The notes beneath the pieces were generated by a model. It was not told the DNA's origin. It did no database searches and saw only the letters and a list, made by a program, of their open reading frames with translations. 64,000 nucleotides of DNA from Liolophura sinensis (lineage: Eukaryota > Mollusca > Polyplacophora > Chitonida > Chitonidae): assembly GCF_032854445.1 (NCBI RefSeq), contig NC_088303.1, positions 23,817,501 through 23,881,500 on the forward strand, given 5' to 3'. Both the position numbers and the translations under genes were made by a program. How positions within the stretch are numbered: the first letter of the stretch is position 1; every line of letters begins with the position of its first letter. This document shows, piece after piece, positions 22,034-34,130 of the stretch.

Positions 22034-22182
22034 GCTGACTTCATGTCCCGTCATACGTGGGAAGGTCTGTTAGATTCCCCCCGGGTTCTGTCCAGTTTCA
22101 CCCGAAATGATGCTGGCACCCGTCGTATAGACCTAATTGAAATATTCTTGAGAAGGACGTAAAAATCCAAGCAAAAAATAAG
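22034..22182 (+). mobile_element. SINE family 1, diverged 3' fragment
   Basis: Recognisable words GGGAAGGTCTGTTAGA, CCCGGGTTCTGTCCAGTTTC and TGAAATATTCTTGAGAAGGA in the family order, with an internal deletion and an A-rich end. Confidence 0.8.
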
Positions 22183-23661
22183 TGAAGAACGATAACAACA
22201 CCAGCTACAACAAGAACGCCGTCCCCTCATATAGCTGTCTGTTGCAGCTAAGGCATGATAAAAATTGCGCACAATGTGTAATTATATTATAATATACTAC
22301 CACTTTAAACTGACTACAAGAATCTTGAAAGTCGTTACGTTGGTCATTACTCACATATGCTACGTTACCTTTTCGCTCTCCACTGATTATGTTTGCAACC
22401 ATTAAATCACACAATTTGTCCGTATGTTATCTGGAGAGGTCATCTAACCGTGTCTTGATATATAGGAACTGATAAGCGCAAGCATGCAGTAGGCTCGCTA
22501 AAGAGCCATCATGTTTATTTGGTTTGTTTCTCTGTTTGACGGCTGTCGCTTCCGTTCATCTGTCATTCCGTCTGCTTGTCTGTAACGATCGAAGGTGTGT
22601 GATACAACATTATGTTCGAAGATAAAATACTAAGATTTACCTAGGAAAAGAGAGCACATTCTTTAGTAAATCCATTTTTCTTCAATATGAGCTGCTTATA
22701 ATATTTAATATATTAACGTAAGTCTTCATTTTATTTATTATCTATTTCTGTAGGGTTTTTTTTTTTTCAATCATATACCTGTTTGACAAAAAATAATCAG
22801 AATTTGAATCAAATTGATGTCTTAAGTATAGTAGAGAAACCAAATAGTATTTTAGCTTTTATGTACCAGCTGTTTCAAAAGGCCTGTCATATATTCATGC
22901 CCGACTAATACACCGCTTGTGAGAACATGACACATGTTCTTCTAAACAGTTATTTTTATTTCCTTAACCCTGACCTATTTAATCAAATTTTGATATCCAT
23001 AATAAAGTCATCAACCTTTACAAACAGATATTCGTATATTTGCTAAATTTGTGTTATTTATTTGATTCGATTGAAATATAACGCTGTAATCAAGAATTTA
23101 AGATGACCGACTGTTATCGTTTATGCCCATGAATGGCCCTTTATTATTTATAGATAGCAAATTAAAAGTATATATATGGAATATGAAAGGCCAGCTGTGT
23201 AATTTTTCGTAAAAATGGCAGGTTTTGTATATTGTTTTCTATGTTCGCTATAATTTTAATAACTTCCTCGAGTAATTACATTGCAATATAATTTCAGTCC
23301 GGAGTGAATAAACATTTAACGACGTAGATTATATACGTACATCATTTTGTATTTACATTTTTCTTGCATTATGTAAAACTTTTATGCTTTCTTCTTGTAA
23401 AAAAAATTGATCAGATCCATCATTAATGTTTTAAGAATTGGTTGTGCTAATTTTATTGATGAAACAGTTTTTTTACAAAGTAAGTTGATTTGATTTCTTG
23501 GCCCATAATTATTCAAATGCAGTATGTCTAAATAAAACGAATGGGCAAGGCTGAGTTGATTTGGCAAACGTAAGAATACTATAAACAAATCTTCGTTTCC
23601 ATCATCCAAATCTGTTTTTTTTTAGTAACGTTTGAGTACCTATAATATACTATAAATAATA
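22183..23661. other. No gene recognised; AT-rich
   Basis: No exon, RNA gene or clear repeat was seen. Confidence 0.4.
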
Positions 23662-24099
23662 TACATGTACATGTATGTCATACCTTGATTCTGTAATGCA
23701 CAGGAGGCACATGTATGTCATGCCTCCATTCTGTAATGCACCGGAGCTACATGCGTGTCATGCCTCAATTCTGTAATGTACCGGAGCTACATGCGTGTCA
23801 TGCCTCGATTCTGTAATGTACCGGAGCTACATGCGTGTCATGCCTCAATTCTGTAATGCACAGGAGCTACATGTATGTCCTGCCTCGATTCTGTAATGCA
23901 CAGGAGCCACATGTATGCCATGCCTCGATTCTGTAATGACAGGAGCTACATGCATGCCATGCCTCGATTCTATAATGCACAGGAGCTACATGCATGCCAT
24001 GCCTCGATTCTATAATGCACAGGAGCTACATGCGTGTCATGCCTCGATTCTGTAATGCACAGGAGCTACATGTATGTCATGCCTCGATTCTGTAATTCT
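23662..24099. repeat. 40-bp minisatellite, about 11 copies
   Basis: Tandem units of the type CAGGAGCTACATGTATGTCA, then TGCCTCGATTCTGTAATGCA, start at 23701 and repeat every 40 bp (one unit is 39). A partial unit starts the array. Variants differ by a few bases; two adjacent units (23940-24019) are identical. Confidence 0.97.
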
Positions 24100-24122
24100 G
24101 AAAACTATGGGTAAAAATACCT

Positions 24123-24450
24123 TTATTTATTTTTTTTTTCAGATTTTTTTTAAGAGTGTTAAAAGAAATTGAAATATCTGACTATGCTATGGTGGGCTTT
24201 ATGAGCCATACTGACGGTGTCTAGGAACTCTGTCTGCACATCAACACCTTTTCCTCACTTTCATGGGAAGGAAGGAGTTTTTCGGAACATTATTTCAGTA
24301 ATCTTTTACTCATGGGTGAAAAGAGTTATTCCAACATTTAGTATCGTGATTAGAGTTGGGAAAACTTCATGTAACTTCAGAGTTCCTAAACAATGATAGT
24401 GTGGTACATAAAGCCCACCTTACAATTCAAATGTTTTCGCAAAAATGTAA
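24123..24450. mobile_element. MITE with about 85-bp inverted arms
   Basis: The left arm (24147-24232) contains TATGGTGGGCTTTATGAGCC and GTCTAGGAACTCTG. The right arm (24378-24450) contains CAGAGTTCCTAAAC and ACATAAAGCCCACCTT, the inverse order. One arm of the same family lies at 9.2 kb. No reading frame was seen. It adjoins the 40-bp minisatellite. Confidence 0.78.
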
Positions 24451-24719
24451 AAACAAATAAATGAAAGCATATTTATGCATAGTTTTAAGTGATCTATTTA
24501 TTGATACTGACTTCGCTTTCCAAACGTCTTTTCTTTAACGAAATGGTTATACGAATATATGTTGTACAGGGTGATTTGCACGCCTTCTCATGGATATACC
24601 TGTCTATCTTGTACAATCACAATGTTATTAGAACCAAAGAGAAAACAATAACCTCCACAGGATAACCGCTTACATCACCCAAGAAAGACAGTTGTGTTTG
24701 ATTTGATATATCGATTTCC

Positions 24720-25170
24720 AGATGTTGAAAACTTTAACTTCACCTTTCACTTCTTTGTATTTCACATTGCCCGTAATTTCTCGCGCTGCCGAATGTGCAA
24801 TTTCCATACTTTTGTCAAGGACTATGGCTGCCTTAAAGACGTATTTGTCATGTGAAATGGCCTCGACTGATATGAATGAAGTCTACTTCGAGCAAAACAC
24901 GAGTGGTGGGGGGACAGCAGGCCGACTACGCCAACCGGAAAACTAACCGGAAATCAGACATGCAGCCACTTCTCCTTTATAAAGGGGCCACTAGAGGATC
25001 TTTTACCAGGCACACTGGCAGTCTCGAGTGACACGTAAATGATATAGAGAATTTCGGGTATTCAAATACAGCTTTTTCTTAAAACCCTAGAGAAGGAACT
25101 GTCACAATGTGAGTTATCGTAGACATCTTTCCAGTACATCCTATCGCGCAGGATTTGTTGCTTGGTGAAG
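24720..25170. repeat. Dispersed repeat R1, copy 1
   Basis: Aligns with 30480-30920 and 35108-35540 (shared: TTTCTCGCGCTGCCGAA, CTTTTGTCAA, CCAACCGGAAA, CAGTCTCGAGTG). On the minus strand it encodes DKYVFKAAIVLDKSMEIA, then HSAAREITGNVKY, similar to copy 2, but one extra base upstream breaks the frame. Transposon or duplicated exon, unknown. Confidence 0.85.
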
Positions 25171-25382
25171 ACGATAAAAAATATGTGGTGTTATTCAGCG
25201 TCAAAAAAGAGTAACTCCGTAATAACAAAATTATAGTCCAGTGAGAGGGTTTGCAAGGGTTTGAGCTACGATTTATTGAATGGAATATGAACCTACCTGA
25301 TAACACTCAAAACATTCAAAAAGAAGTGTCGCTTAAAAGACGCTAAGAACTCCTCTTTTACCACTGGAGTGTTGTGCCATTT

Positions 25383-25565
25383 AGTCATAGCTGTAGTTAT
25401 TTCCGTTATCTGCAAGGAACTTGAAACTGAGAAAACTCAGCAAAACAGCAAATCGGAGACGTTACCTGCAAAGATAAGTGTTCTTTTTTTCAGCTTTGAC
25501 GTCGGTCAGATTTTACATTTGTACTATGACGTTTCCTGCCGATCTTGAACTCAGTGTAACGCGAA
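25383..25565. repeat. 185-bp dispersed duplication, copy 1
   Basis: Matches 27106-27296 with substitutions and small indels: TCATAGCTGTAGTTATTTCC, CAGCAAATCGG, CAGCTTTGACGTCG and ATGACGTTTCCTGCCG occur in the same order in both. Confidence 0.88.
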
Positions 25566-27105
25566 CCGCCCTGGGTAACACATCGAGGACACTAAACAGC
25601 CAGTATTGATGCGTCAGTAATGCATAAAGAATGGCTAAAGTTTCAGGGTCAGTTTCAATCCATAGATAGGAGATCTCCGAGCAACCCGTTATATACCTTA
25701 GGTGACACCTCAGCGCCACGTGGCCACAGATAATATCACACCGCACAGCAACGCAATTGTAGGGCAATCAGTGTGGATGCTGAACGGCTATTTAATTGTA
25801 AATGAGGACAGATCTTATCCCCACTCGCCTCATTTCCTACTCGGATTTAACTGTCGAAGCAAGCGACACCAAAATCTGGACCATATGATGTACGGCTTTA
25901 TAGGCGCATTCAACTGTAAATGGATATTTTAAAGCAGATTTGAACTGTGGGGCGACTCTGTGTTCGCGGGTTTTTAAATGTCTACGGTTATCAGTAACAG
26001 CATGCATGTCTGCGGATATAACATGGATTGTTTTCTCAAATCAAATCAAAAATTTATTGCAGAAGTATCACATGACGTGGATTACATTTGAAGTTGGTGA
26101 TATTTAAATTATCAAAAGACAATAGTTTCATCCAATATGACGGCAGCATGGCGTAGATATTGCCTAGCCCACAAATAGCATTTGGGTGTCTGTATATGTC
26201 AAGGCAGAGAGGATTTTTCCAAAATAAACTGACGCTCAAAATTCATCTCGGTTGTGATGACATTTCTTTAAACATTTTGCCACGGATACGATAAAGTCTA
26301 GATTAAATCTAAAGTCGTTTAAAGTATATTATATATCATATAGCATTATAAGGGCATCTGAAATACACTAGCTGACATTTTTAAAAGCTTTTACCTTAAC
26401 AACACTCAATATTCATATGCGAGTGCAGATGTATAATGTATTGTAGGTTTACTACGGTAAACATTAACCCAGCTGACAGCAATTTGCTCTCCAGTGGTAA
26501 ATTAATAATGTAAAGTTGCACTCAAAACAATATACTATTCTAATAATATAACTACTCAGTTACCAAAAACAGACGTGTACACCCAAATTGTAGCAATCGT
26601 TGCAAAAAGAAAGCAAACAGAAAACAAACAGACAGGACCAACTTACAAAAGCTATAAAATTGACAAAGCCCGAATTTACATCATACACTGTACATTTAAA
26701 GTGTTATTTCTACAACTTTGGTTCGAGACACGCGCTGAAATTTAATTTCAGTCTAATTGAATTAGGCACGCCACGTCCAGATATAAGTCATTGAACACAA
26801 ACCCAGTCTGAGGTCTTCCACATATAGACAAAGTCCGGAAAGCACATAGAAAGAGTGGTACAAAGTCACGGCTTCCAACGTCGGCTGTCCTCACAGGGTA
26901 GGAGATCTAAGAGATACCCGCCTTCGTCGGTGTTATAACGGTCTGTATACTTAGCTAATTGTCAAATTGATTTCTTTCATTTACCATTTCTAAGAAAACT
27001 CTTATGTAAGATTCTATGTACATAAGATGACATGTATACCATGGCTAATAGCAGAATTAGGTAAAACAAATTGCAGTGATATTAATTGCAATTTATGAGA
27101 CTTAT
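25566..27105. other. No gene recognised
   Basis: Spacer between the two 185-bp duplicates. No exon or repeat is supportable. Confidence 0.4.
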
Positions 27106-27296
27106 ATGTCATAGCTGTATTTATTTCCGTTATCTTCAACGAACTTGAAACTAAGAAACTCGCTGAGGCAGCAAATCGGGGATGTTCCGTGCAAACGTTA
27201 GTGTGCATTTTTGGTTTTCAGCTTTGACGTCGTTGAGATTGCTCACATTTGTACAATGACGTTTCCTGTCGGTCTTGAATTCAGTGCAACGCAATT
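27106..27296. repeat. 185-bp dispersed duplication, copy 2
   Basis: Second copy of 25383-25565, same orientation. The minus strand stays open here as TEFKTDRKRHCTNVSNLNDV, but the first copy has stops in that frame, so coding is not supported. Confidence 0.88.
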
Positions 27297-27429
27297 CAGT
27301 GATGCATATAGATTTTAGGAAAACTGTTAAGTAGGATGTTAATTGCAAATTATGAGACTTCACTGGTCTAGAATTACTCAAAATACTGTCTTGTCACATT
27401 TAACGTGCATAACTCTAAGCGTTGCTGTC

Positions 27430-27431
<2 letters not shown>

Positions 27432-27484
<53 letters not shown>
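27432..27484. repeat. (AT)n microsatellite
   Basis: AT dinucleotide run, interrupted once by a G. Confidence 0.96.
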
Positions 27485-29134
27485 GTGTTGGATGTTATAT
27501 ATCTTGGTCTTTCCATGTGTACACCCGTACATACCCATTGTGAAATGGGTTCGCATATTTATATTTTTTCAGGGAAAACTAATATACGTACTAACATTCA
27601 GAGATTCACGGTCCCACGGGAGCGGAGTAGTAGCTACGCAATTTGTGTTCATATATCGTTTTAGTTGTGATGATGGACAAATGAAAGGATGTCCAGGCAT
27701 TTTTAACTGTTTCCATAGTTTTATGGACATGCCATTACTTCTTCCTGAGGTGCGTTATGTACCTAATGGTATACGTCAATACGCCACAGAGGGATGACAT
27801 TTCAATTTTATGTGTTACGTGTATTTATGTGAAGGCCTTCTCTTTTGCCGGAATAGAATATTACAGAAGCGTGACGGCGAACAAGTTTATAGCTTTGACT
27901 TCAATATTCTCCACCGAATTACTGTTAAAGCAGGATAAACTCAGCAGTCAGACGCAATTTATCGCCAAGTGTTGTAATTTTGAAGGAATTGGACTCAGAC
28001 GACCTATTAGATCCCCGGATGCCCTATGTTTCAAAACAGGCTTTAGTCTGGTTTTGCGAAGAAGCGAGCGACTATGATGTGAAATATTGACCATGCTGAG
28101 AAAGGGACATAGGCCTGACTTGTATTATTATCCATTGTGACTATGAACAACTCAGGGTGACAGCCGTTCGCTATGAGAAAAGGATAGCTTTCCCAGCAGA
28201 GACTCTTCTCGTTGTCGACGTGTATGGTGGAAGCAGTGTACGCGGATTTTTATCAGCGGATAGCGCAGTGGTGTAGGGCCTATATACATGCTGTGTGATT
28301 GATGCTCTTATAGCGGATCTTGTACTTCCTTATATATCACTGGTATCATCAATAATGTGGATGTTGGCGGTTTAATACAGCATGGCGTAGATGGATATTA
28401 CAGACCATGATTACTTCATTCCGCTTTTACCATCAATCAGCGTCTGCGACTGTACGTCGGAAGAGAAGAATTTTAACTGGAATAATACCGTTTGGAAAAT
28501 CAGAAGAAGAAAAAACAGCAGAACACTAACGGAACTTTCCAATTTGCATACAATCGTGTAGAGTTGAACTATAGCAGCCATTTTTTGTCTTCCTTTTTTG
28601 AGCGGGAGGGGGGGCGGAGGGTAAGCTTTAGATCTAGGATAATGTAATCTTTTTGGTTTCTATACACAAAATAATACACTCGTCTAAAAAAGTGTAATAT
28701 CTTTGTCTCTGACAATCAAGCCAGTAGCATGGAGCCCGTTGAAAGTAAAAACGTTTACAGTAAGGCTTCTGCATACGGTTTTTGCAAGCAAATGTCGCTC
28801 GAGACTGTCATACTTGATTAATTTGATAAACAGTTCTCTTAACAAAAATGTGACAAAAATAGCCGTCTCACAATTGCATATGGTGATAGTAAAAACATGC
28901 TTCTTTTATTTTGCGCTATCTTGGTGTATATATTGTAAACTTAATACTTCATAACATAAAATTACCAATAGTTTTTGTGGCATACATCAGCTACTGTTCT
29001 GCTGTGGTTTACATTCAAGACTGTACCCTCTGGGAGAGCGAATTGATACATGTGCAACACTAAATCATAAAAAGTATATTAGTAAGGCTTACTTATCTAT
29101 TTGATATATACTTTGCTCTATTCCTCTGTGTAGC
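27485..29134. other. No gene recognised
   Basis: The open frame 27757-28077 (+) contains KLSSQTQFIAKCCNFEGIGL but has no recognisable domain, repeat of itself or convincing splice context. G-rich tract at about 28606-28620. Confidence 0.35.
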
Positions 29135-29205
29135 CTACCTCGTACTCAAGAATATTCCATTTACACGATAGTGGCAAGTTTGTGCATCCGGTTGGAGGAA
29201 ACTGT
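29135..29205 (-). mobile_element. SINE family 1, small diverged fragment
   Basis: CGTACTCAAGAATATTCCAT and GTTGGAGGAAAC match the reverse-strand 3' half of the family. Heavily decayed. Confidence 0.6.
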
Positions 29206-29285
29206 TTATCATTTCACCATGTTTGGTTCAAAGTTTTTATTTCTCATCATGAACACGAGTCACTCCACTGAAAAGCAAACAGTGA

Positions 29286-29338
29286 CTATTTTAGAAAACC
29301 CAGTAAGATGTTCTAATCTTACTGGTTTTCTAAAGTAG
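29286..29338. other. Compact near-perfect hairpin
   Basis: The left arm (29286-29309, core TTAGAAAACCCAGTAAGAT) pairs with the right arm (29316-29338, core ATCTTACTGGTTTTCTAA) around a six-base loop. There is one bulge and one wobble pair. The stem of about 23 bp is short for a microRNA precursor, but it is striking. Confidence 0.75.
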
Positions 29339-30102
29339 CCCGCAATATGTTAATAATTTAAAACAGTTAAGAGTTGTATTCAAGAAGAAAAAGAGAGGTG
29401 GGGGTGGGGGAGGGGGTGTTAAAAGTCTCTGTGCCACAGTAATGCAAAATTGCTCTGGTGTTAGCATTGCTTTGGTGTTAACATTGCTTTGGCACCGCTT
29501 AGCCACAAGTCATACTTGACTGATTAAGTACAGTGTTAAATTCAAATCAAAACAAAAGCACTCGTTGCAAAATGACGGTGTCGAAGTCTTTGCGTTTATC
29601 CAATGAAGCCCCCGCACGAACACACTATGTAGTCGTTATTTACTGGAACGGCCGTTGCGGTGAAAACTTGAAGGAGCCGTCATTGCTACTACATAGAATT
29701 CATCGCCAAAACGACAGCATTTGTTCAGTTTGTATCATATTGTTGATAGCCACACTTAAATTATGTCAAATTAAAGTCAAATTAAGCGGAAATTAAGTCG
29801 TCACATCAAGTTTCTTGACATCACACCTTTCCTGACAGAAGGCAGCACTGTTTGTTTTCAAACCTTTCATGGCTTGCAAGATATTCAAATCAAGGTAATT
29901 ACGTCACAAACTGAGCTCACCGTGATCCTAATCATTGGAATTCTATTTCCAAGTAACAAACTACACACTAAAAAAATGTATTCATTTTAACAGTAATATT
30001 TTCTGTAATCAAACATGATACTATGTCATTTTCAACGTAATATCCTGTTAGCCTAATAGAATCATTATGTGGAATTTATGGAATACGTGTGTTTCTGGTT
30101 TT

Positions 30103-30160
30103 ACTCAGATATCAGACTTTCTGTTAAATTTAACAGATTATTTCTTGAGAGTTAAAATAT
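30103..30160. repeat. Short dispersed repeat with CTGTTAAATTTAACAG palindrome
   Basis: CAGACTTTCTGTTAAATTTA, then ACAGATTATTT, recurs with one change at about 54851-54897. It contains a perfect 16-bp palindrome. Possibly the edge of a small transposon. Confidence 0.65.
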
Positions 30161-30479
30161 AATGCGGTCGACATGTATCAGTTTTGATGCCATCGATATA
30201 ATTATCCACGCTTTGCTCGGATTACACAAGGCAAGATTCCTTTGAATAGATATTTTGATATCTGGTCTACTATAAATTAAGTCCGCTAAACTTACGTACC
30301 TTTAAAAGAAATGTCTTTTTTTATGCAGTACTATAATTGCACCTCTTTTCATTTACTTTCATCCGCGGACCGAAGGGTTGGTTAGGTGCTAGAATTGATC
30401 CAGCTGTCTTTCTTTGGTAATGTCAAAGGTTACTCTCCCAGACAATATTATTTCTTCTTTGATTCTTTTCATCGATCGG

Positions 30480-30920
30480 CTGATAATGAAAACGTTAACT
30501 TCTGCCACTCCAGCTTCGTGTCTCACATTCCTTGCAATTTCTCGCGCTGCCGAAGGCGCAATTCTCATACTTTTGTCAAACACAAAGGCTATCTTCAAGA
30601 CATATTTGTCATTCCAGTGGCCTCGAATGACATGACTGAAGCCTACTTCGACCAAAACGAGTCATGAAGCAGAAGCGGATCGAGTAAGCCAACCGGAAAT
30701 CAGTCCTGCGGCTTTTTCGTCTGTCATTGTCAGGACGTTCTCCAGGGACATAGGCAGCCTCGAGTGGCGCGTCAATGATATCGAGAACTTCTGGTTCCTG
30801 AATAAAGCTTCTCGACAGACCCTTCGAGGGAAACTCGTTTTAGACTGTCACAATGTAACGGACTCGTAGACAGGTTTTCAATACAGCCTATCAGGCAGGA
30901 CTGTTACTGTGTAAAACTAC
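30480..30920. repeat. Dispersed repeat R1, copy 2, with open minus-strand frame
   Basis: The best-preserved R1 copy. The minus strand is open from 30655 to 30389, reading VEVGFSHVIRGHWNDKYVLK, then AFVFDKSMRIAPSAAREIAR and an acidic/basic tail. The frame runs past the R1 boundary at 30480 into unique DNA. I do not recognise the protein. It could be an exon of a dispersed gene family or part of a transposon. Confidence 0.8.
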
Positions 30921-31474
30921 TGATGCCAATACTCAGTTTTAATTATAGCGAACATTCTGGGAGTTAACAAAAAATGGTTTGTTGGAAAAGTTGTTCAACT
31001 TTACAAGTATTGCACAAGTATTGCGATGTGGAAATATTCATACCTGCTTCATTCCCGATGCCTATATAATATTCCGACAATATGCAAACTTCTGGAAAAT
31101 AGATGATAGCCAACATGTTTGATAATGCATTTGTTAATCAATACATCAAGCATATGTACAGCCTTTGAACAATCTGAAGGTTGTGTTGTTATCCTCGTAC
31201 ATAGTCGTATCCCCCCCCCCCCCACTTCCTCCCTCCCCCCACAAACTGCTTTCTACGAGTGGCCTGGCAGTACATGTAATTCACCTTGCCATTTTTCCTT
31301 CAACTTATTGTTATTAGTGTTATTAATGGTGTTATATTTAACACTTTAGTGTTATTTTTGTCTCTTGTTTATGTTTTATGTTGACAGTCTTCCGTGTGTT
31401 TTCCCTCATGGGCCAAACGCCTTCTATACAGATTAGGCAAAGATTAAACCAGTTGTGTTTTTCTTCGGATGAAT

Positions 31475-33170
31475 AACACCTGGATGCTATTGTACACCAA
31501 CGTGATGTCGGTATAGTGGCATTGTGACGGCGAGCTGGTGGTAATGTGACACCTGGGCGGTATTGTACACCAACGTGATGTCGGGATAGTGGTATTGTGG
31601 CGGCGAACTGGTGGTAATGTGACAACTGGGTGGTATTGTATACCAACGTGATGTCGGGATAGTGTTTTTGTGAAGGCGAGCTAGTGGTAATGTGACACCT
31701 GGGTTTGTATTGTACACCAACGTGTTGTCGAGATAGTGGTATTGTGACGGCGAAGTGGTGGGGTAATGTGACTTTTGAGTGGTATTGTACACCAATATGA
31801 TGTCGGGATAGTGGTATTCTGATGGTGAGCTGGTGGTAATGTGACACCTGGATAGTATTGTACACCAACGTGATGTCGGGATAGTGGTATTGTGACGGCG
31901 AACTGGTGGTAATGTGACACCTGGGCGGTATTGTACACCAACGTGATGTCGGGATAGTGGTATTGTGACGGCGAACTGGTGGTAATGTGACAACTGGGTG
32001 GTATTGTATACCAACGTGATGTCGGGATAGTGTTTTTGTGAAGGCGAGCTAGTGGTAATGTGACACCTGGGTGGTATTGTACACCAACGTGATGTCGAGA
32101 TAGTGTTATTGTGACGGCGAACTGGTGGGGTAATGTGACTTCTGAGTGGTATTGTACACCAATATGATGTCGGGATAGTGGTACTCTGATGGCGAGCTGG
32201 TGGTAATGTGACACCTGGGTGGTATTGTACACCAACGTGATGTCGGGATAGTGGTATTGTGACGGCGAACTGGTGGTAATGTGACATCTGGGTGGTATTG
32301 TACACCAACATGATGTCGGGATAGTGTCATTCTGATGGCAAGCTGGTGGTAATGTGACACCTAGGTGGTATTGTACACCAACATGATGTCGAGATAGTGT
32401 TATGGTGACGGCAAACTGGTGGGGTAATGTGACTTCTGAGTGGTATTGTACAGCAATATGATGTCGGAATAGTGGTATTCTGATGGCGAGCTGGTGGTAA
32501 TGTGACACCTGGGTGGTATTGTACACCAAGGTGATGTCGGGATAGTGGTATTGTGACGGCGAGCTGGTGGTAATGTGACACCTAGGTGGTATTGTACACC
32601 AACATGATGTCGGGATAGTGTTATGGTGACGGCAAACTGGTGTGGTAATGTGACTTCTGAGTGGTATTGTACACCAACATGATTTCGGGATAGTGGTATT
32701 GTGACGGCGAACTGGTGGTAATGTGACATCTGGGTGGTATTGTGCACCAACGTGATGTCGGGATAGGGGTATTGTGACGGCAAACTGGTGATAATGTGAC
32801 ACCTGGGTGGTATTGTGAACCAACGTGATGTCGGGATAGTGGTATTCTGACGGCGAGCTAGTGGTAATGTGACACCTAGGTGGTATTGTACACCAACACG
32901 ATGTCACGATAGTGTTATTGTGACGGCGAGCTGGTGGTAATGTGACATCTGGGTGGTACTGTGCACCAAGGTGATGTCGAGATAGTGGTATTGTGACGGC
33001 AAACTGGTGGTAATGTGACACCTGGGTGGTATTGTACACCAACGTGATGTCGGGATAGTGTTATTGTGACGGCGAGCTGGTGGTAATGTGACATCTGGGT
33101 GGTACTGTGCACCAAGGTGATGTCGGGATAGTATTATTGTGACGGCGAACTGGAGCTAATGTGACACTGA
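31475..33170. repeat. 73-bp minisatellite, 23 units, with higher-order structure
   Basis: Units of the type ACACCTGGGTGGTATTGTAC, ACCAACGTGATGTCGGGATA, GTGGTATTGTGACGGCGAAC, then TGGTGGTAATGTG repeat about 23 times; most are 73 bp, a few 75-76 bp. The five-unit block 31549-31916 is repeated as 31917-32283, unit for unit. The minus strand has no stop word in the unit, so it is open in all three frames; predicted proteins of up to 453 residues are by-products. Confidence 0.97.
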
Positions 33171-33829
33171 TATGATAGTATAATGACAAGTTTATTGTAA
33201 CAGACATAAGGCTTTCAACAATTTAAACTTGAAGTGTTTTCCTTTTTAACTAATGCGGTGCGGCGAGGAGCCACGCAAGTAAGAAATCCCCCACGGACAT
33301 CTGTCTTAATTTGCAAATATACTGCTTCAGCCACAATGCGTACCAATCAATCGAAACGTAGAAGAAGTAAAAGCTTTGATGGCAGTATTTTATCTCGTGG
33401 GGCGTGAATACCGGAGAAGCCAAGCAGTCAAATCTAATTTGACAGCATGTGTTCAATTTTGATGGAGTTGTTTATCGTTAATCTCACATCTTGTTTAACG
33501 TGCTTTTTTTTAAAACGGTCATCAATTCTCAAACACAAAATTTACCCTTTTGTAAGTTAGCAAATGGAGAAGAGTATTCAGTTTATGAGAATGCAATAGC
33601 AGTCCTGATTAAAGGGACGCCACGTTTCTCACAAAGTAGCACATTAGTCTTTCAACAACAGCTGTAGGAATGGAAAGCTCTTTTGTCACTGAAATAATGG
33701 TTTCTTCTTTTCATGTCATTGGTGTGTCTATAAAACACTTTCCCCCATCAAAATTTTCACATAAAATTAGTTTTTAGTGAAATTGAAATTTTGCTGTTAG
33801 GAAAGCTTTCTTGAAGAATCTGAAACTGA

Positions 33830-33910
33830 ATCGTCCGGAAATCTGAGAATGTTGAAGCCGGAACTGGCAGCCATTTTTGTTCAACTAACTAATCACTCTT
33901 CAGGCATTAC
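33830..33910. repeat. Decayed dispersed repeat, copy 1
   Basis: Shares CAGCCATTTTTGTTCAACTA, then ACTAATCACTCTTCAGGCAT, with 38970-39070, where it reads CAGCCCTTTTTGTTTAGCTA, then ACTAATCACAGATCAGGCAT. Family unknown. Confidence 0.7.
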
Positions 33911-33993
33911 TTTGACGGATTTGCCATGTGTGGAACTTTCTTTAAATATATGTATACACGACAAATCTCACCCAGAATAATAAACTGAATTTT

Positions 33994-34125
33994 TTCTTAT
34001 TTATTTATTTCATTGGTGTTTATCGCCATGCTCAATAATTTTCAACTTTAATAGCGGCGACCAGGTTCATGGGTGGAGGAAACCACAGCACCTGGATGGG
34101 ATCTTTAAGCACATTTGTGGTCTTC
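33994..34125 (-). mobile_element. SINE-like element, family 3 (distant relative of family 1)
   Basis: TTTATTTATTTCATTGGTGT tail, CGCCATGCTCAATAATTTT, then TTCATGGGTGGAGGAAACCA. Related copies lie at 45440 and 53655. The layout resembles family 1 on the minus strand but the sequence is distinct. Confidence 0.7.
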
Positions 34126-34130
34126 ATGGG

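Noticed and set aside
23662-24099. CRISPR-like array
   Set aside because: Units are contiguous 40-bp repeats without spacers, in animal DNA; it is a minisatellite.
29398-29416. G-quadruplex of three GGGGG runs
   Set aside because: Only three G runs are adjacent; a four-run motif is not met without stretching the definition.
31681-33042. A 453-codon His/Thr/Pro-rich protein on the minus strand
   Set aside because: It is the translation of a 73-bp minisatellite whose minus strand lacks stop words in all frames; neighbouring frames give the same protein rotated.
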